Shown: piece by piece, positions 18,853 through 28,385 of the stretch
Position numbering within the stretch: the first letter of the stretch is position 1
Layout: each line of letters begins with the position of its first letter
Assembly: GCA_902532525.1 (NCBI GenBank)
Contig: CACAIK010000002.1
Location: 62,001-126,000, forward strand
Direction of reading: 5' to 3'
Source: an uncultured Pelagibacteraceae bacterium
GTDB lineage: Bacteria > Pseudomonadota > Alphaproteobacteria > Pelagibacterales > Pelagibacteraceae
Length of the DNA: 64,000 nucleotides
Program-made: the position numbers and the translations under genes
Notes under the pieces: model-generated
Database searches by the model: none
Told to the model about the DNA's origin: nothing
What the model saw: only the letters and a program-made list of their open reading frames with translations

Positions 18853-19511
18853 TGAGTTACAAAGCTGTTTTATTTGGTTCTATTGGAACTTTAGCTGAGA
18901 CGTCAGATCTTCAAAGAGATGCATTTAATGAAGCTTTTAAAATAAGTGGATTAGACTGGTTTTGGGATGAAGATATTTACAGAAAACTATTGTCAAAATC
19001 AGGTGGAACTACGAGAATTAATGATTACGCAAAAGATACTAGTGTTGAAATAGACGGAAAAAAAATAAGAAATTTAAAAACCAAAATTTTTAATGAATAT
19101 TTAAACAAACACAAAGTTGAGCCTAGAGACGGTGTAAAAGAAATAATTCAATTTTGCAAAAAGAACAAAATAAAAATTGGGCTTGCTAGCTCAACAACAA
19201 GTAACAATATCAATTCTATATTTAACTCGTTAAGAGGAAGAATTGAAAAAAAAGATTTTGATTTTATCGGCAATAATGAATTCATATTAAGAGAAAAACC
19301 ATATCCTGATATTTATAATTATGCTTTAAAATACTTAAATATTAACTCAGACGAATGTGTGGCAATTGAAGATACAGAAGAAAGTTTAAATTCTGCTTTA
19401 AGTGCAGACATAAAATGTGTTGCATTTCCTGGAAAATATCACACTCAATACGGATTTGATGGGAACCATTTAAAGGTTAATAAATTATCAAAAAAAATCT
19501 TTAATAAATAA
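18852..19511 (+). CDS. HAD-superfamily protein (CbbY/beta-phosphoglucomutase-like) with altered motif I
   Basis: MSYKAVLFGSIGTLAETS... with motifs II-IV present (GLASSTTS, REKPYPDIY, AIEDTEESL). Starts at the TAATG overlap with the permease. Confidence 0.75.
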   Translation: MSYKAVLFGSIGTLAETSDLQRDAFNEAFKISGLDWFWDEDIYRKLLSKSGGTTRINDYAKDTSVEIDGKKIRNLKTKIFNEYLNKHKVEPRDGVKEIIQFCKKNKIKIGLASSTTSNNINSIFNSLRGRIEKKDFDFIGNNEFILREKPYPDIYNYALKYLNINSDECVAIEDTEESLNSALSADIKCVAFPGKYHTQYGFDGNHLKVNKLSKKIFNK

Positions 19512-20115
19512 TATCTCTAATAATGTAAAAAACTATACCTGACATAAATATTATAATAAAAATATTTATATATTTCCAAAAGCTTCTATTATTTAATTTG
19601 TTTGAAAAAATCTTAGATAAGTATCCTAAAGAAAAGAAAAATAAAAAAGAAGCTATAGAAGCACCTATTCCAAAGTAAATTTTGTTTTCAATATTAAAGG
19701 ATTTTGAAAAATTTCCTAAAAAAAATACTGTATCAGAATATACGTGAGGATTTAAATATGTAAAACCTAAGGTCTTAATAAAGATATTAAATGAGCTCTG
19801 TGCTATGACATTATTTTTAAATTCTAAAGATCTAAATTTAAATATTTCTTTAATTTTTCCATAAATAAAAAAAGATAAAAAAATAATTAAAAGGATATTT
19901 AAAATCAGCTCCACTATATTATTAAAATAATAAGAAAAATAATTAAATAAAAAGATACCTAAGAAAATTAAAATCAAATCAGATAATGCACAGACTAAGC
20001 AAACTAAAAATATGTATTGTTTTTTTAGTCCTTGCTCTATTACAAAAACATTTTGTGGTCCTATTGCAAAAATTAATGTTAAGCCCGTCAAAAAACCTAA
20101 AAAAAGAAAAGACAT
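19501..20115 (-). CDS. LysE family amino-acid exporter
   Basis: GFLTGLTLIFAIGPQNVFVIEQGL: LysE/ArgO signature. Confidence 0.85.
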   Translation of the reverse strand: MSFLFLGFLTGLTLIFAIGPQNVFVIEQGLKKQYIFLVCLVCALSDLILIFLGIFLFNYFSYYFNNIVELILNILLIIFLSFFIYGKIKEIFKFRSLEFKNNVIAQSSFNIFIKTLGFTYLNPHVYSDTVFFLGNFSKSFNIENKIYFGIGASIASFLFFFSLGYLSKIFSNKLNNRSFWKYINIFIIIFMSGIVFYIIRDIIY

Positions 20116-20117
20116 GT

Positions 20118-21287
20118 TTAAGAAACTGATTTTTTATCGGCCATATAACTTACAAAAATAATTAATACTAAAAAAGGTATGCAAATAAGATTCATCATTT
20201 TCCATCCAATAGAATTTAGTAAAATTCCAGCAGATAAACTGGCCAAAGCCATAGTTGAAAAAACAATTAAATCATTTATCCCTTGTACTTTAAATTTTTC
20301 TTCTTTGTTATAAGTCAAAACTACTAAGCTGGTACCTGATATAAACAAAAAATTCCAACCGAGACCTAAAAAAATTAATGAGAGCATATAATTAAGATAT
20401 GTCTGTTCAAATAAACTTAAAAGAACTGTAATAAAAAAAAATAAAACTCCACCATAAATTATTGCACTGTGTCCATATTTTTTTATTAAATTACCTGTTA
20501 TTAGCGAAGGTAAAAACATTGCAACCACATGAAATTGTAATACTAACCCAGTTTCTTTTAAGCTCATATTTTCCATAACATGCATACTTAAAGGAGTTGC
20601 TGTCATTAGAAATGACATTACTGCGTAAGCAAAAGCTGCTGCAGTAATTGCTTGTAAAAACCTTGGTTGTAATACGATAGATTTTAGATTTCTTATATTT
20701 CCTTCCTTTAGACTATCCTTCTGAATATTTTCTACATTTTTAAAAAAAAATAAAAAAACCCCAGGCATGAAAGATAGGAAAGATAATAAAAGATAAGAAC
20801 CAACATACAATTGATCTTGGATTAAATCTTTAGTGTAATTTGCAAGACTTATGCCTAAAAATGCTGAAACAATCCCTGCCAATAGAAGAGTAGAAATTGC
20901 TTTTGGTATTTTGTCTTTTTCAACACTTTCAGCTGCTGCAAATCTATATTGATGATTAAATGCAGCTCCCATTCCAAGAATTAAGCAAGATAGACAAAAT
21001 AAATTAAAACTTTTCTGACTGATTGCAAAAGCAGCAAGTAGTGCAGAACATGAACTTCCTATAGCCGCAAATACAAAACCATTTCTCCTTCCAATTTTAC
21101 TCATAATATTTGCCGCTAAGACAGTAAAACTTGCAGTTCCAACTACAAATAAAGCAGTTGGTAAGGTTGATAAAGATTGATTTGAGCTAATTTGAGAACC
21201 AACTATTCCGCTAAGAAATACTGTTATTGTTGCTGTGGTAAAACCAAATATCTGACTTAACGTAAGTAAGGATAAATTTCTGTTCAT
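20118..21287 (-). CDS. Major facilitator superfamily transporter
   Basis: 12-TM pattern, MSKIGRRNGFVFAAIGSSCSALLAAFA. Confidence 0.8.
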   Translation of the reverse strand: MNRNLSLLTLSQIFGFTTATITVFLSGIVGSQISSNQSLSTLPTALFVVGTASFTVLAANIMSKIGRRNGFVFAAIGSSCSALLAAFAISQKSFNLFCLSCLILGMGAAFNHQYRFAAAESVEKDKIPKAISTLLLAGIVSAFLGISLANYTKDLIQDQLYVGSYLLLSFLSFMPGVFLFFFKNVENIQKDSLKEGNIRNLKSIVLQPRFLQAITAAAFAYAVMSFLMTATPLSMHVMENMSLKETGLVLQFHVVAMFLPSLITGNLIKKYGHSAIIYGGVLFFFITVLLSLFEQTYLNYMLSLIFLGLGWNFLFISGTSLVVLTYNKEEKFKVQGINDLIVFSTMALASLSAGILLNSIGWKMMNLICIPFLVLIIFVSYMADKKSVS

Positions 21288-21370
21288 ATTTAGCGATAAT
21301 ATATTTCTGCTGTTATTTAAATATCTATATAGATGTTTTGTATTTTAATATAGAAGATATTATTTAAATT

Positions 21371-22072
21371 ATGATTGGAATATTAGGTGGCATGGGAACT
21401 CAAGCGGGCTTAGACTTTTGTGATAAGCTTGCAAAATTAAACAGAGGAAAATTAGATCAAAAATATCCGATGTTTGTCCTCTATAATAAATCAAATACAC
21501 CACGAAGAGCAGAGAATTTAAAGCAATACAAAAATGTTTTAAAAGAATTAATTGCTGGTTGTCGAATGCTTGAAAAAAATAAATGCAAGTTTATTGTAAT
21601 GCCATGTAACACAGCACACTATTGGCATGAAGATATTCAAAAAAAAATATCTGTACCATTTCTTAGTATGCCAAAAGAAGTATATTTAAACACACAAAAA
21701 AGATTTAAGAAAGATTCAACTATAGGATTGTTATGTACTGAGGCTACTTTAGATACAAAAATCTACCATAAGTATTTTGAAAAAAATTATAATTTGATAA
21801 GTCCGAGTGAAAGATTACAAAAGAGTTCAGTAAATACTGCTATTAAATATGTAAAAAAAGGTAAAGTAAAAGATGCTGAAAAAGCTTTAAAACCAGCGGT
21901 TAAATTTTTAATGAAAAAAAAATGTAAAAAAATAATTCTTGGTTGTACGGAACTACCAATAGCTATTTTTGCTTACAAATCTTTTAAAAAAGCAAAAGAT
22001 TCAAAATTATTTATAGACCCAAATCTTTTGTTAGCTCAAGTTTGTATGAAAAAATATAAAAGTTTAAAATAA
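21371..22072 (+). CDS. Aspartate/glutamate racemase family protein
   Basis: MIGILGGMGTQAGLDF, VMPCNTAHYW, IILGCTELPI: racemase motifs with both cysteines. Confidence 0.88.
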   Translation: MIGILGGMGTQAGLDFCDKLAKLNRGKLDQKYPMFVLYNKSNTPRRAENLKQYKNVLKELIAGCRMLEKNKCKFIVMPCNTAHYWHEDIQKKISVPFLSMPKEVYLNTQKRFKKDSTIGLLCTEATLDTKIYHKYFEKNYNLISPSERLQKSSVNTAIKYVKKGKVKDAEKALKPAVKFLMKKKCKKIILGCTELPIAIFAYKSFKKAKDSKLFIDPNLLLAQVCMKKYKSLK

Positions 22073-22074
22073 AT

Positions 22075-22728
22075 TTAATTTTTTTTATTACAAATAAAGT
22101 ATAATTTTCTTGGAAACGATCCTTCTTCAAAATAGTCAATACTTATGTTTTTAAATCCACTTGTTAAATTAAGTATTTTATCTTTTGAAAAAAAATGAAT
22201 AATAAATCCATCTATTTCATATAGATCTTCTCCTCTATGAATTCCTTTTTTATAGTCCCCATCATCAGTATTTCTGACTGTGTAAATATTTATTCCACCT
22301 GGTTTTAAAATTCTATGAATCTCGCTATTAAGTTTGTCCAAATCTTTCTGAGTTAAAGCCATGCAATAAAGCATATGTGAATAACAAGCATCAACTGAAT
22401 TATTCTCAAATGGCAAGTCCTCTCTTATATCAAATTTTAATGTAGAAATTGAAGATGTTAGATTTTCTTTTTTTATTTTTTCATTGATAACTTTAATTCC
22501 ATTTTCACTATAGTCTAATGCTGTCACGTTTATCGAATTCTTTCCAAAGTAAATGCTATCTCTTCCTAGACCTGCTCCTAGCTCAACAATTTTAGAATAA
22601 TTGTTTTCTTTGAAAATATTTAAAGCTTTTTTTGCAGGTAAACTTGGTTCTAAACCAAACATCTCAGGCTTATTTGAGAAATTAGTTTCCCAATGCTGAG
22701 ATTGTCGGTTTAAAATATTTTTATCCAA
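22075..22728 (-). CDS. SAM-dependent class I methyltransferase
   Basis: IVELGAGLGRDSIYFG motif I. Confidence 0.82.
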   Translation of the reverse strand: MDKNILNRQSQHWETNFSNKPEMFGLEPSLPAKKALNIFKENNYSKIVELGAGLGRDSIYFGKNSINVTALDYSENGIKVINEKIKKENLTSSISTLKFDIREDLPFENNSVDACYSHMLYCMALTQKDLDKLNSEIHRILKPGGINIYTVRNTDDGDYKKGIHRGEDLYEIDGFIIHFFSKDKILNLTSGFKNISIDYFEEGSFPRKLYFICNKKN

Positions 22729-22729
22729 T

Positions 22730-23389
22730 TTACTTAGAAGGATCTGGAACCTTTCTTAGATAAGGTTTTACAGTTTCCCATCCATCTGGATATATTTTTT
22801 TAGCTTCGTCATCTTTAATCGCTGGCAAAATAACAACATCCTCTCCCTTTTTCCAATTAGCAGGAGTAGCTACTTTATGTTTAGCTGTTAGCTGCATAGA
22901 GTCTATTGCACGCAAAATCTCTAAAAAGTTTCTTCCAGTTGCCATAGGATATGTAAGATATAATCCAATTCTCTTATCAGGTCTGATTACAAAAATAGTT
23001 CTTACAGTTTCATTATCAACTGCAGTTCTACCCATTGAAGTTGTTCCAGCATCTGCTTCCAACATATTAAACAATTTTGCTACTTTTAAATCTTCATCAG
23101 CAATAATTGGATAATTTGGTTTTGTGCCAGATACGTCTTTAATATCATCTAACCATTTTTTATGATCCTCTACTCCATCAACACTTAAACCAATCACTTT
23201 TACATTTCTTTTATCGAATTCATCTTTCATTAAACCTAAAGCACCAAGTTCAGTAGTACAAACTGGTGTAAAATCTTTAGGGTGTGAAAAAATAACTCCC
23301 CAACTATCACCTAACCATTCGTGAAAAGAAATATCTCCTTCAGTTGTTTTAGCTTGAAAATCAGGACACATACTATTTATTTTTAACAT
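22730..23389 (-). CDS. 1-Cys peroxiredoxin (Prx6-like)
   Basis: SHPKDFTPVCTTELGAL; Prx6-type C-terminus GEDVVILPAIKDDEAKKIYPDGW. Confidence 0.88.
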   Translation of the reverse strand: MLKINSMCPDFQAKTTEGDISFHEWLGDSWGVIFSHPKDFTPVCTTELGALGLMKDEFDKRNVKVIGLSVDGVEDHKKWLDDIKDVSGTKPNYPIIADEDLKVAKLFNMLEADAGTTSMGRTAVDNETVRTIFVIRPDKRIGLYLTYPMATGRNFLEILRAIDSMQLTAKHKVATPANWKKGEDVVILPAIKDDEAKKIYPDGWETVKPYLRKVPDPSK

Positions 23390-23463
23390 TGTCTCCTCCT
23401 TATAAAAAAAATATTATATGAAAGATTGTTTTACTAAGCAAACTTTTATAAAGTTAAGTATTT

Positions 23464-24159
23464 ATGATATTTGAACAACTTTTCGATCAAAAATCTTCTA
23501 CATACACTTATATAATTGCAAGTGGTGAAGGTAGAGAAGCATTAATAATTGATCCAGTCATTGAACATTCTGATGAGTATTCAACTATATTAAATAATTT
23601 AGATCTTAAACTTGTAAAAGTAATTGATACTCACATTCATGCTGATCACATCTCAGCATTAAATGAATTAAATAAAAGAACAAACTGTATAAGAGTTATG
23701 GGAGAAAAATCTAAATCAGAAGTGATAGATCTAAGAATTAAAGATGGTGAAAAAATTAAAGTTGAAGAAGTTGACCTTCAAGCAATTTATACTCCTGGTC
23801 ATACTGACTGCTCTTATAGTTTTTTGATGAATGATAGAGTTTTTACTGGAGATACACTTTTAATAAATGGAAGTGGTAGAACAGATTTTCAAAATGGTAA
23901 TGCTTATGATGCTTACGACTCTATATTTAATAAATTATTAAAATTACCCGAAAAAACTCTCGTATTTCCAGCTCATGATTATAATGGCAAGAAATTTTCC
24001 ACTATTGAAAATGAAAAAAATAATAATCCAAGATTACAAGTAAGTTCAAAGGAAGAATACGCGGATATAATGAATAATCTAAATCTTGCAAATCCAAAAA
24101 TGATGGATGTCGCAGTGCCAGCTAATGTAAAAGGGCTTACTTTAGACAATATTAATTAA
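23464..24159 (+). CDS. MBL-fold persulfide dioxygenase (ETHE1-like)
   Basis: DTHIHADHISA, TPGHTDCS, GSGRTDFQNG, PAHDYNG. Confidence 0.82.
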   Translation: MIFEQLFDQKSSTYTYIIASGEGREALIIDPVIEHSDEYSTILNNLDLKLVKVIDTHIHADHISALNELNKRTNCIRVMGEKSKSEVIDLRIKDGEKIKVEEVDLQAIYTPGHTDCSYSFLMNDRVFTGDTLLINGSGRTDFQNGNAYDAYDSIFNKLLKLPEKTLVFPAHDYNGKKFSTIENEKNNNPRLQVSSKEEYADIMNNLNLANPKMMDVAVPANVKGLTLDNIN

Positions 24160-24196
24160 CTTTAAATTCCAACATTAATAACTATATAGGCAGTCT

Positions 24197-24772
24197 ATGA
24201 ATGACTATTTGCAATCAATTATTGATAGGGATCCAGCGGCAAGATCTAAGTTAAGTGTAATATTAACGTACCCTGGCGTTAAGGCTGTATTTTTTCACAG
24301 AATTGCAAATTTTTTTGCTACTGCAAAATTCGATCTTATCGCAAGAATAATTTCTCAATTTTCAAGATTTTTAACTGGTATTGAAATTCATCCAAGAGCT
24401 AAAATAGGTAAAAATTTATTTATTGATCACGGTATGGGCGTTGTTATAGGTGAAACATCTGACATTGCAGATAACGTAACAATTTATCATATGGTTACTT
24501 TAGGTGGAATATCTCCAAGCATAAATTCCAATGATCAAAGAGAAATTAAAAGACACCCTACTCTTCATGATAATGTTGTTGTTGGTTCAGGGGCACAAAT
24601 TTTGGGGCCTGTAGTTGTAGGGAAAAATGCAAGAATTGGTGCTAATGCAGTTGTAACAAAAAATGTTCCTGAAAATGCTGTTATGGTAGGAATACCTGCT
24701 AAGAATGTTGGAACAGCAACTGAAGAATTTAAACCTTATGCTGTTACAAATGGCAATGAGGAAAAAGAATAA
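24197..24772 (+). CDS. cysE: Serine O-acetyltransferase
   Basis: Hexapeptide repeats, [30 protein letters not shown]. Confidence 0.9.
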   Translation: MNDYLQSIIDRDPAARSKLSVILTYPGVKAVFFHRIANFFATAKFDLIARIISQFSRFLTGIEIHPRAKIGKNLFIDHGMGVVIGETSDIADNVTIYHMVTLGGISPSINSNDQREIKRHPTLHDNVVVGSGAQILGPVVVGKNARIGANAVVTKNVPENAVMVGIPAKNVGTATEEFKPYAVTNGNEEKE

Positions 24773-25773
24773 TGAAAAATTACAAGGATGATTTTATCCA
24801 ATCAATTGGAAATACTCCTTTAATAAAACTGAAAGCTGCATCTGAAATAACTGGCTGTAACATTTATGGTAAAGCCGAATATTTAAATCCAGGAGGATCT
24901 GTAAAAGACAGAGCAGCACTTGCTTTAATAAGGGATGCTGAACAAAAAAAATTGATATCTAAAGGTGGAATAATTGTAGAAGGAACTGCAGGAAACACTG
25001 GCATTGGTTTATGCCTTATTGGAAATTCACTTGGTTACAAAACGATTATTGTAATGAATGATAATCAAACTCAAGAAAAAAAAGATACATTAAGAAATAT
25101 TGGTGCAGAATTAAAATTAGTTCCACCAAAACCTTATAAAGATGAAAATAACTTTGTTAAAGTTGCTGCTAGAATGGCTGAAGACCTAAAAAGTTCAAAT
25201 AATCACGGAGTTGTTTGGGCAAATCAATTTGATAATACAGCAAACTCAAAAGGTCACTATAATACAACGGGTCCTGAGATATGGGAACAAACTGAAGGTA
25301 AAGTTGATGGATTTGTATGTTCTTCTGGAACTGGGGGAACAATTGGTGGAGTAAGTAGTTTTTTAAAAGAAAAAAATAAAGATATAAAAATTTATCTATC
25401 AGATCCAAAGGGATCCTCTCTTTACAATCACATTGAAAACGGTGAGTTAAAAGCTGAAGGTGGATCAATAACTGAAGGCATTGGATCCAGCAGAGTAACT
25501 GCTAATTTTGCAGAAGCAAAAATAGATGGAGCCTTTTCAATTGAAGATAAAGAGTCTTTGCCAATACTATATGATTTAATCAAAAATGAAGGTTTAAGTC
25601 TTGGAACAAGTTGTGGAGTAAATATTGCAGGCGCAATAAGATTGGGTAAAAAATTAGGACCAGGAAAAACTATTGTCACTATTCTTTGCGACAAATCAGA
25701 CAGATACAACTCAAAGATGTTTAATAAACCTTTTTTAATTGAAAAAGGTTTACCTTATCCCGATTGGATATAA
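24772..25773 (+). CDS. cysK: Cysteine synthase
   Basis: IGNTPLIKL, LNPGGSVKDRAAL PLP lysine, GTAGNTGIGL. Confidence 0.9.
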   Translation: MKNYKDDFIQSIGNTPLIKLKAASEITGCNIYGKAEYLNPGGSVKDRAALALIRDAEQKKLISKGGIIVEGTAGNTGIGLCLIGNSLGYKTIIVMNDNQTQEKKDTLRNIGAELKLVPPKPYKDENNFVKVAARMAEDLKSSNNHGVVWANQFDNTANSKGHYNTTGPEIWEQTEGKVDGFVCSSGTGGTIGGVSSFLKEKNKDIKIYLSDPKGSSLYNHIENGELKAEGGSITEGIGSSRVTANFAEAKIDGAFSIEDKESLPILYDLIKNEGLSLGTSCGVNIAGAIRLGKKLGPGKTIVTILCDKSDRYNSKMFNKPFLIEKGLPYPDWI

Positions 25774-25789
25774 TAACGCATATCAGCAC

Positions 25790-25812
25790 TGTAATAAAAC
25801 CATTACATTTTT
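25790..25812 (+). terminator. Weak candidate terminator after cysK
   Basis: TGTAAT-AAAACC-ATTACA followed by TTTTT; short AT-rich stem. Confidence 0.35.
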
Positions 25813-25855
25813 AATTTACAATAAATAATAATAATTAAAAAATTAAGGAAATTTT

Positions 25856-26230
25856 ATGGACGCAAAAGAAGTAGTTAAAAAAGGATATGAACTTTTTGGC
25901 AAAGGAGATATGGAGGGATTTATGGAAATGGTACATGATGATATCACTTGGATTTATCCTGGGGATAAGCATCCAATGTCAGGAACTCATAAAGGCAAAG
26001 AGGCATATATGAAAACCATGATGCAAGTTCCAAATCTTTGGAGTAATTTTTCAGTAACCCCTGATATGATGATTAGTGAGGGGAATAAAGTGTTTGTTAA
26101 AGCAACTGCTAAGGCAGATGGCATGGATACTATTTTTGGTCATTATTTTGAAGTAGGCGATGATGGTAAACTGACATTATTTATTGCGTTTGATGACACA
26201 CTAAGCATGTTCAATGCAATTAAGAAGTAA
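25856..26230 (+). CDS. SnoaL/NTF2-like small protein
   Basis: YELFGKGDMEGFMEMVHDDITWIYPGDKHPMSGTHKGKEAYMKTM. Confidence 0.8.
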   Translation: MDAKEVVKKGYELFGKGDMEGFMEMVHDDITWIYPGDKHPMSGTHKGKEAYMKTMMQVPNLWSNFSVTPDMMISEGNKVFVKATAKADGMDTIFGHYFEVGDDGKLTLFIAFDDTLSMFNAIKK

Positions 26231-26236
26231 TAGTTT

Positions 26237-26704
26237 ATGAAAAAATTATATTTTATTTTAATTTTCGTATTTATGTCGAGTACAGCTTTTGCTGAGCAAG
26301 GACAAATTAAACAAACTGGTTTTTTCTCTGGCACTTCTAAAGTTATAGGTGATGATAAAGGCAATTTTTCGATAATATATGAAGGAACTATTGGTAATAA
26401 AGCTATTGAGGGAACAACTTTTGGTGACAGATCTTCATCATATTGTGTTGGATCAATTGTTGGACTTAAAGGAAAAGGTTTTGAGACAGGCGTTTGTATA
26501 AACAAATTTGAAGATGGTAGTACTACAACAACACATTACGAAGGCGTAATGGGAAAAATATTAAGATGGAAGTTTGTAAGTGGAACAGGTAAATATGAGA
26601 ATATTTCTGGAGGTGGAACAACATCTTATGCGCAAATTGATTCAGCTAAAGATGGAGTTGTACAATCTTACAATCAAATCGTTGGTACTTATAATTTGAA
26701 CTAA
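26237..26704 (+). CDS. Secreted protein of unknown function
   Basis: Signal peptide MKKLYFILIFVFMSSTAFA; repeated Gly-rich beta pattern. Confidence 0.65.
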   Translation: MKKLYFILIFVFMSSTAFAEQGQIKQTGFFSGTSKVIGDDKGNFSIIYEGTIGNKAIEGTTFGDRSSSYCVGSIVGLKGKGFETGVCINKFEDGSTTTTHYEGVMGKILRWKFVSGTGKYENISGGGTTSYAQIDSAKDGVVQSYNQIVGTYNLN

Positions 26705-26717
26705 CTGAAAGAAAAAA

Positions 26718-27116
26718 ATGAAAAAAACAATTTTAGTATTAATTTTAAGTTTATTTACAGCTAATGTTTACGCAGATAGCCATGTAAAGAGAATTTTATC
26801 AACAAGTCAAACAGGAATGGGAAATGATATTGTATACCCTACAGGAAAAGCAAAAATAACAGCTTTTGAATTTACTGTACCCGTAGGAGCTCCAGTAACT
26901 CCTCATACGCACTCATTTCCAGTTCTAATTATGATTCAGCAAGGTGAAATTGAATTAATTCATGAAGGAAAAACCCAAGTATTCAAAGCTGGTGATGCAT
27001 TTGTTGAAGATGTTGGAATTGTACACGAGTCGAAAAATATTGGAAATGTTCCAGTTAAAGCGATTGTAGTTGCAATTGGTGTCGAAGGACAGAAAATTAT
27101 GACACCGGTAAAATAA
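26718..27116 (+). CDS. Secreted cupin-domain protein
   Basis: Signal peptide; GAPVTPHTHSFPVLIMIQQGEIELIHEGKTQVFKAGDAFVEDVGIVHE. Confidence 0.8.
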   Translation: MKKTILVLILSLFTANVYADSHVKRILSTSQTGMGNDIVYPTGKAKITAFEFTVPVGAPVTPHTHSFPVLIMIQQGEIELIHEGKTQVFKAGDAFVEDVGIVHESKNIGNVPVKAIVVAIGVEGQKIMTPVK

Positions 27117-27129
27117 AAAGGAAAAAGAA

Positions 27130-27420
27130 ATGATCATAAAAATAGAAGAAAATATAAAATCATTTTCATCTTGGATGAATATGGTAAAGGCGAATGCTGA
27201 AAAAATTAAAGGATTTGGTGCTACTATTATTTTTGCGGGTGTATCTAAAGAAGACCCTTCAAAATTTACTGTAATCGTTAAGTATGCAACCATGCAAGGT
27301 TTTGAAGCATTTAAAAATGACAAAGAACTTCATGCAGCAAGAGCTGAAGCAGGTGTGGATTTAGATTCAGCAAAGGTTACACCAATGCATGAAGATTTTA
27401 TGGAAAATTTTAGTGGATAA
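27130..27420 (+). CDS. Small protein, probable dimeric alpha/beta-barrel (DUF3764-like)
   Basis: 96 aa; overall pattern only. Confidence 0.55.
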   Translation: MIIKIEENIKSFSSWMNMVKANAEKIKGFGATIIFAGVSKEDPSKFTVIVKYATMQGFEAFKNDKELHAARAEAGVDLDSAKVTPMHEDFMENFSG

Positions 27421-27447
27421 ACAATTAATATAAAGAAAGGATAAATT

Positions 27448-27738
27448 ATGGAAACAGAAACATTAGTCGTAGCTCACCTTAAAGAAGGGATGCTAGAAAA
27501 GTTTATGGGCTTTATGCAATCGGATGCTGGTATGGCAGAGAGATCGAAAGTTGCAAATGTATCAAAAACAATTGGAACAGTTGCACCTGACAAAAAAACA
27601 GTAATGTTTAAAATTTTTGTGACCGATAAAGCTGCTCTAAAAGCGTTTATAGATGGAAGCAATCCAGTATCAGCTCCTGTTATGAAAGAAGTTATGGAGA
27701 GTTACAGTGTCTACGAATTAAATAAAGTAGATATGTAA
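27448..27738 (+). CDS. Small protein, probable dimeric alpha/beta-barrel (ABM/DUF3764-like)
   Basis: 96 aa; weak visible resemblance to the preceding ORF around PDKKTVMFKIFVTDKAALKAFI. Confidence 0.5.
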   Translation: METETLVVAHLKEGMLEKFMGFMQSDAGMAERSKVANVSKTIGTVAPDKKTVMFKIFVTDKAALKAFIDGSNPVSAPVMKEVMESYSVYELNKVDM

Positions 27739-27761
27739 TAATTTTTGTAATAAGGTTTGTA

Positions 27762-28052
27762 ATGCCTTCAGGATATATCATATTAAATATTAATGTGTTA
27801 AATCCTGAAAATTACAAAGAGTATTTGGAAAAAGCTCCTCCAACTGCTCAAATGTTTGGTGGAGAATACATTATAAGAGGTGGCGAAAATGAAGTCATTG
27901 AAGGTGAGTGGAAATATCCAAGAACTGTTGTAATTAAATTCCCATCTTATGAAAAAGTTTTTGAGTGGTACAATTCAGAAATATATAAACCTATCAGACA
28001 GATTAGATTAGATAATACTGTATCAAATACATTAATAATTAAAGGAGCATAA
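27762..28052 (+). CDS. DUF1330 family protein
   Basis: GYIILNINVLNPENYKEYLEKAPPTAQMFGGEYIIRGGENEVIEGEWKYPRTVVIKFPS. Confidence 0.8.
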   Translation: MPSGYIILNINVLNPENYKEYLEKAPPTAQMFGGEYIIRGGENEVIEGEWKYPRTVVIKFPSYEKVFEWYNSEIYKPIRQIRLDNTVSNTLIIKGA

Positions 28053-28064
28053 AGGAGAAAAAAA

Positions 28065-28385
28065 ATGTCAATATTAGAAAAATATAGTGCTGCAATTAAA
28101 AATAAAGATGAAGCAGCAATGAATGAACTTTTGCATGATGATTTTAAATTCACAATGCATAAATCAGGGAGTGTTTTAACTAAAAGTGATGTTATCAAAT
28201 GGGCAATGAGTGGTGACATTAAGCAAGATAAAACTAGAATTGTTTATGAAAATGATGAAGTTGGTGTTCACCATGCGTTTGTAACATTTGATGATGGTAA
28301 TGTAGAAGCAGTTATGGCAGTCTACAAATACAAAGATGGCAAAATGATTAGTTTAGAAACTGGCGCAACGCCAATGCCAAAATAA
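28065..28385 (+). CDS. SnoaL/NTF2-like small protein
   Basis: YSAAIKNKDEAAMNELLHDDFKFTMHKSGSVLTKSDVIKWA. Confidence 0.78.
   Translation: MSILEKYSAAIKNKDEAAMNELLHDDFKFTMHKSGSVLTKSDVIKWAMSGDIKQDKTRIVYENDEVGVHHAFVTFDDGNVEAVMAVYKYKDGKMISLETGATPMPK

Noticed and set aside
25169-25468. Antisense 99-aa ORF within cysK
   Set aside because: Fully overlaps a well-supported gene; low-complexity translation (LQLLTHRFQ...), no RBS or domain pattern. The same applies to other track ORFs antisense or out of frame within strong genes (e.g. 1325-1543, 3644-4009, 5504-5842, 46674-46874, 60571-60762).
26718-27116. Secreted cupin as a DddK/DddQ-type DMSP lyase
   Set aside because: It has a signal peptide and its cupin core does not resemble what I recall of DddK beyond generic cupin residues; no supporting DMSP genes seen nearby.
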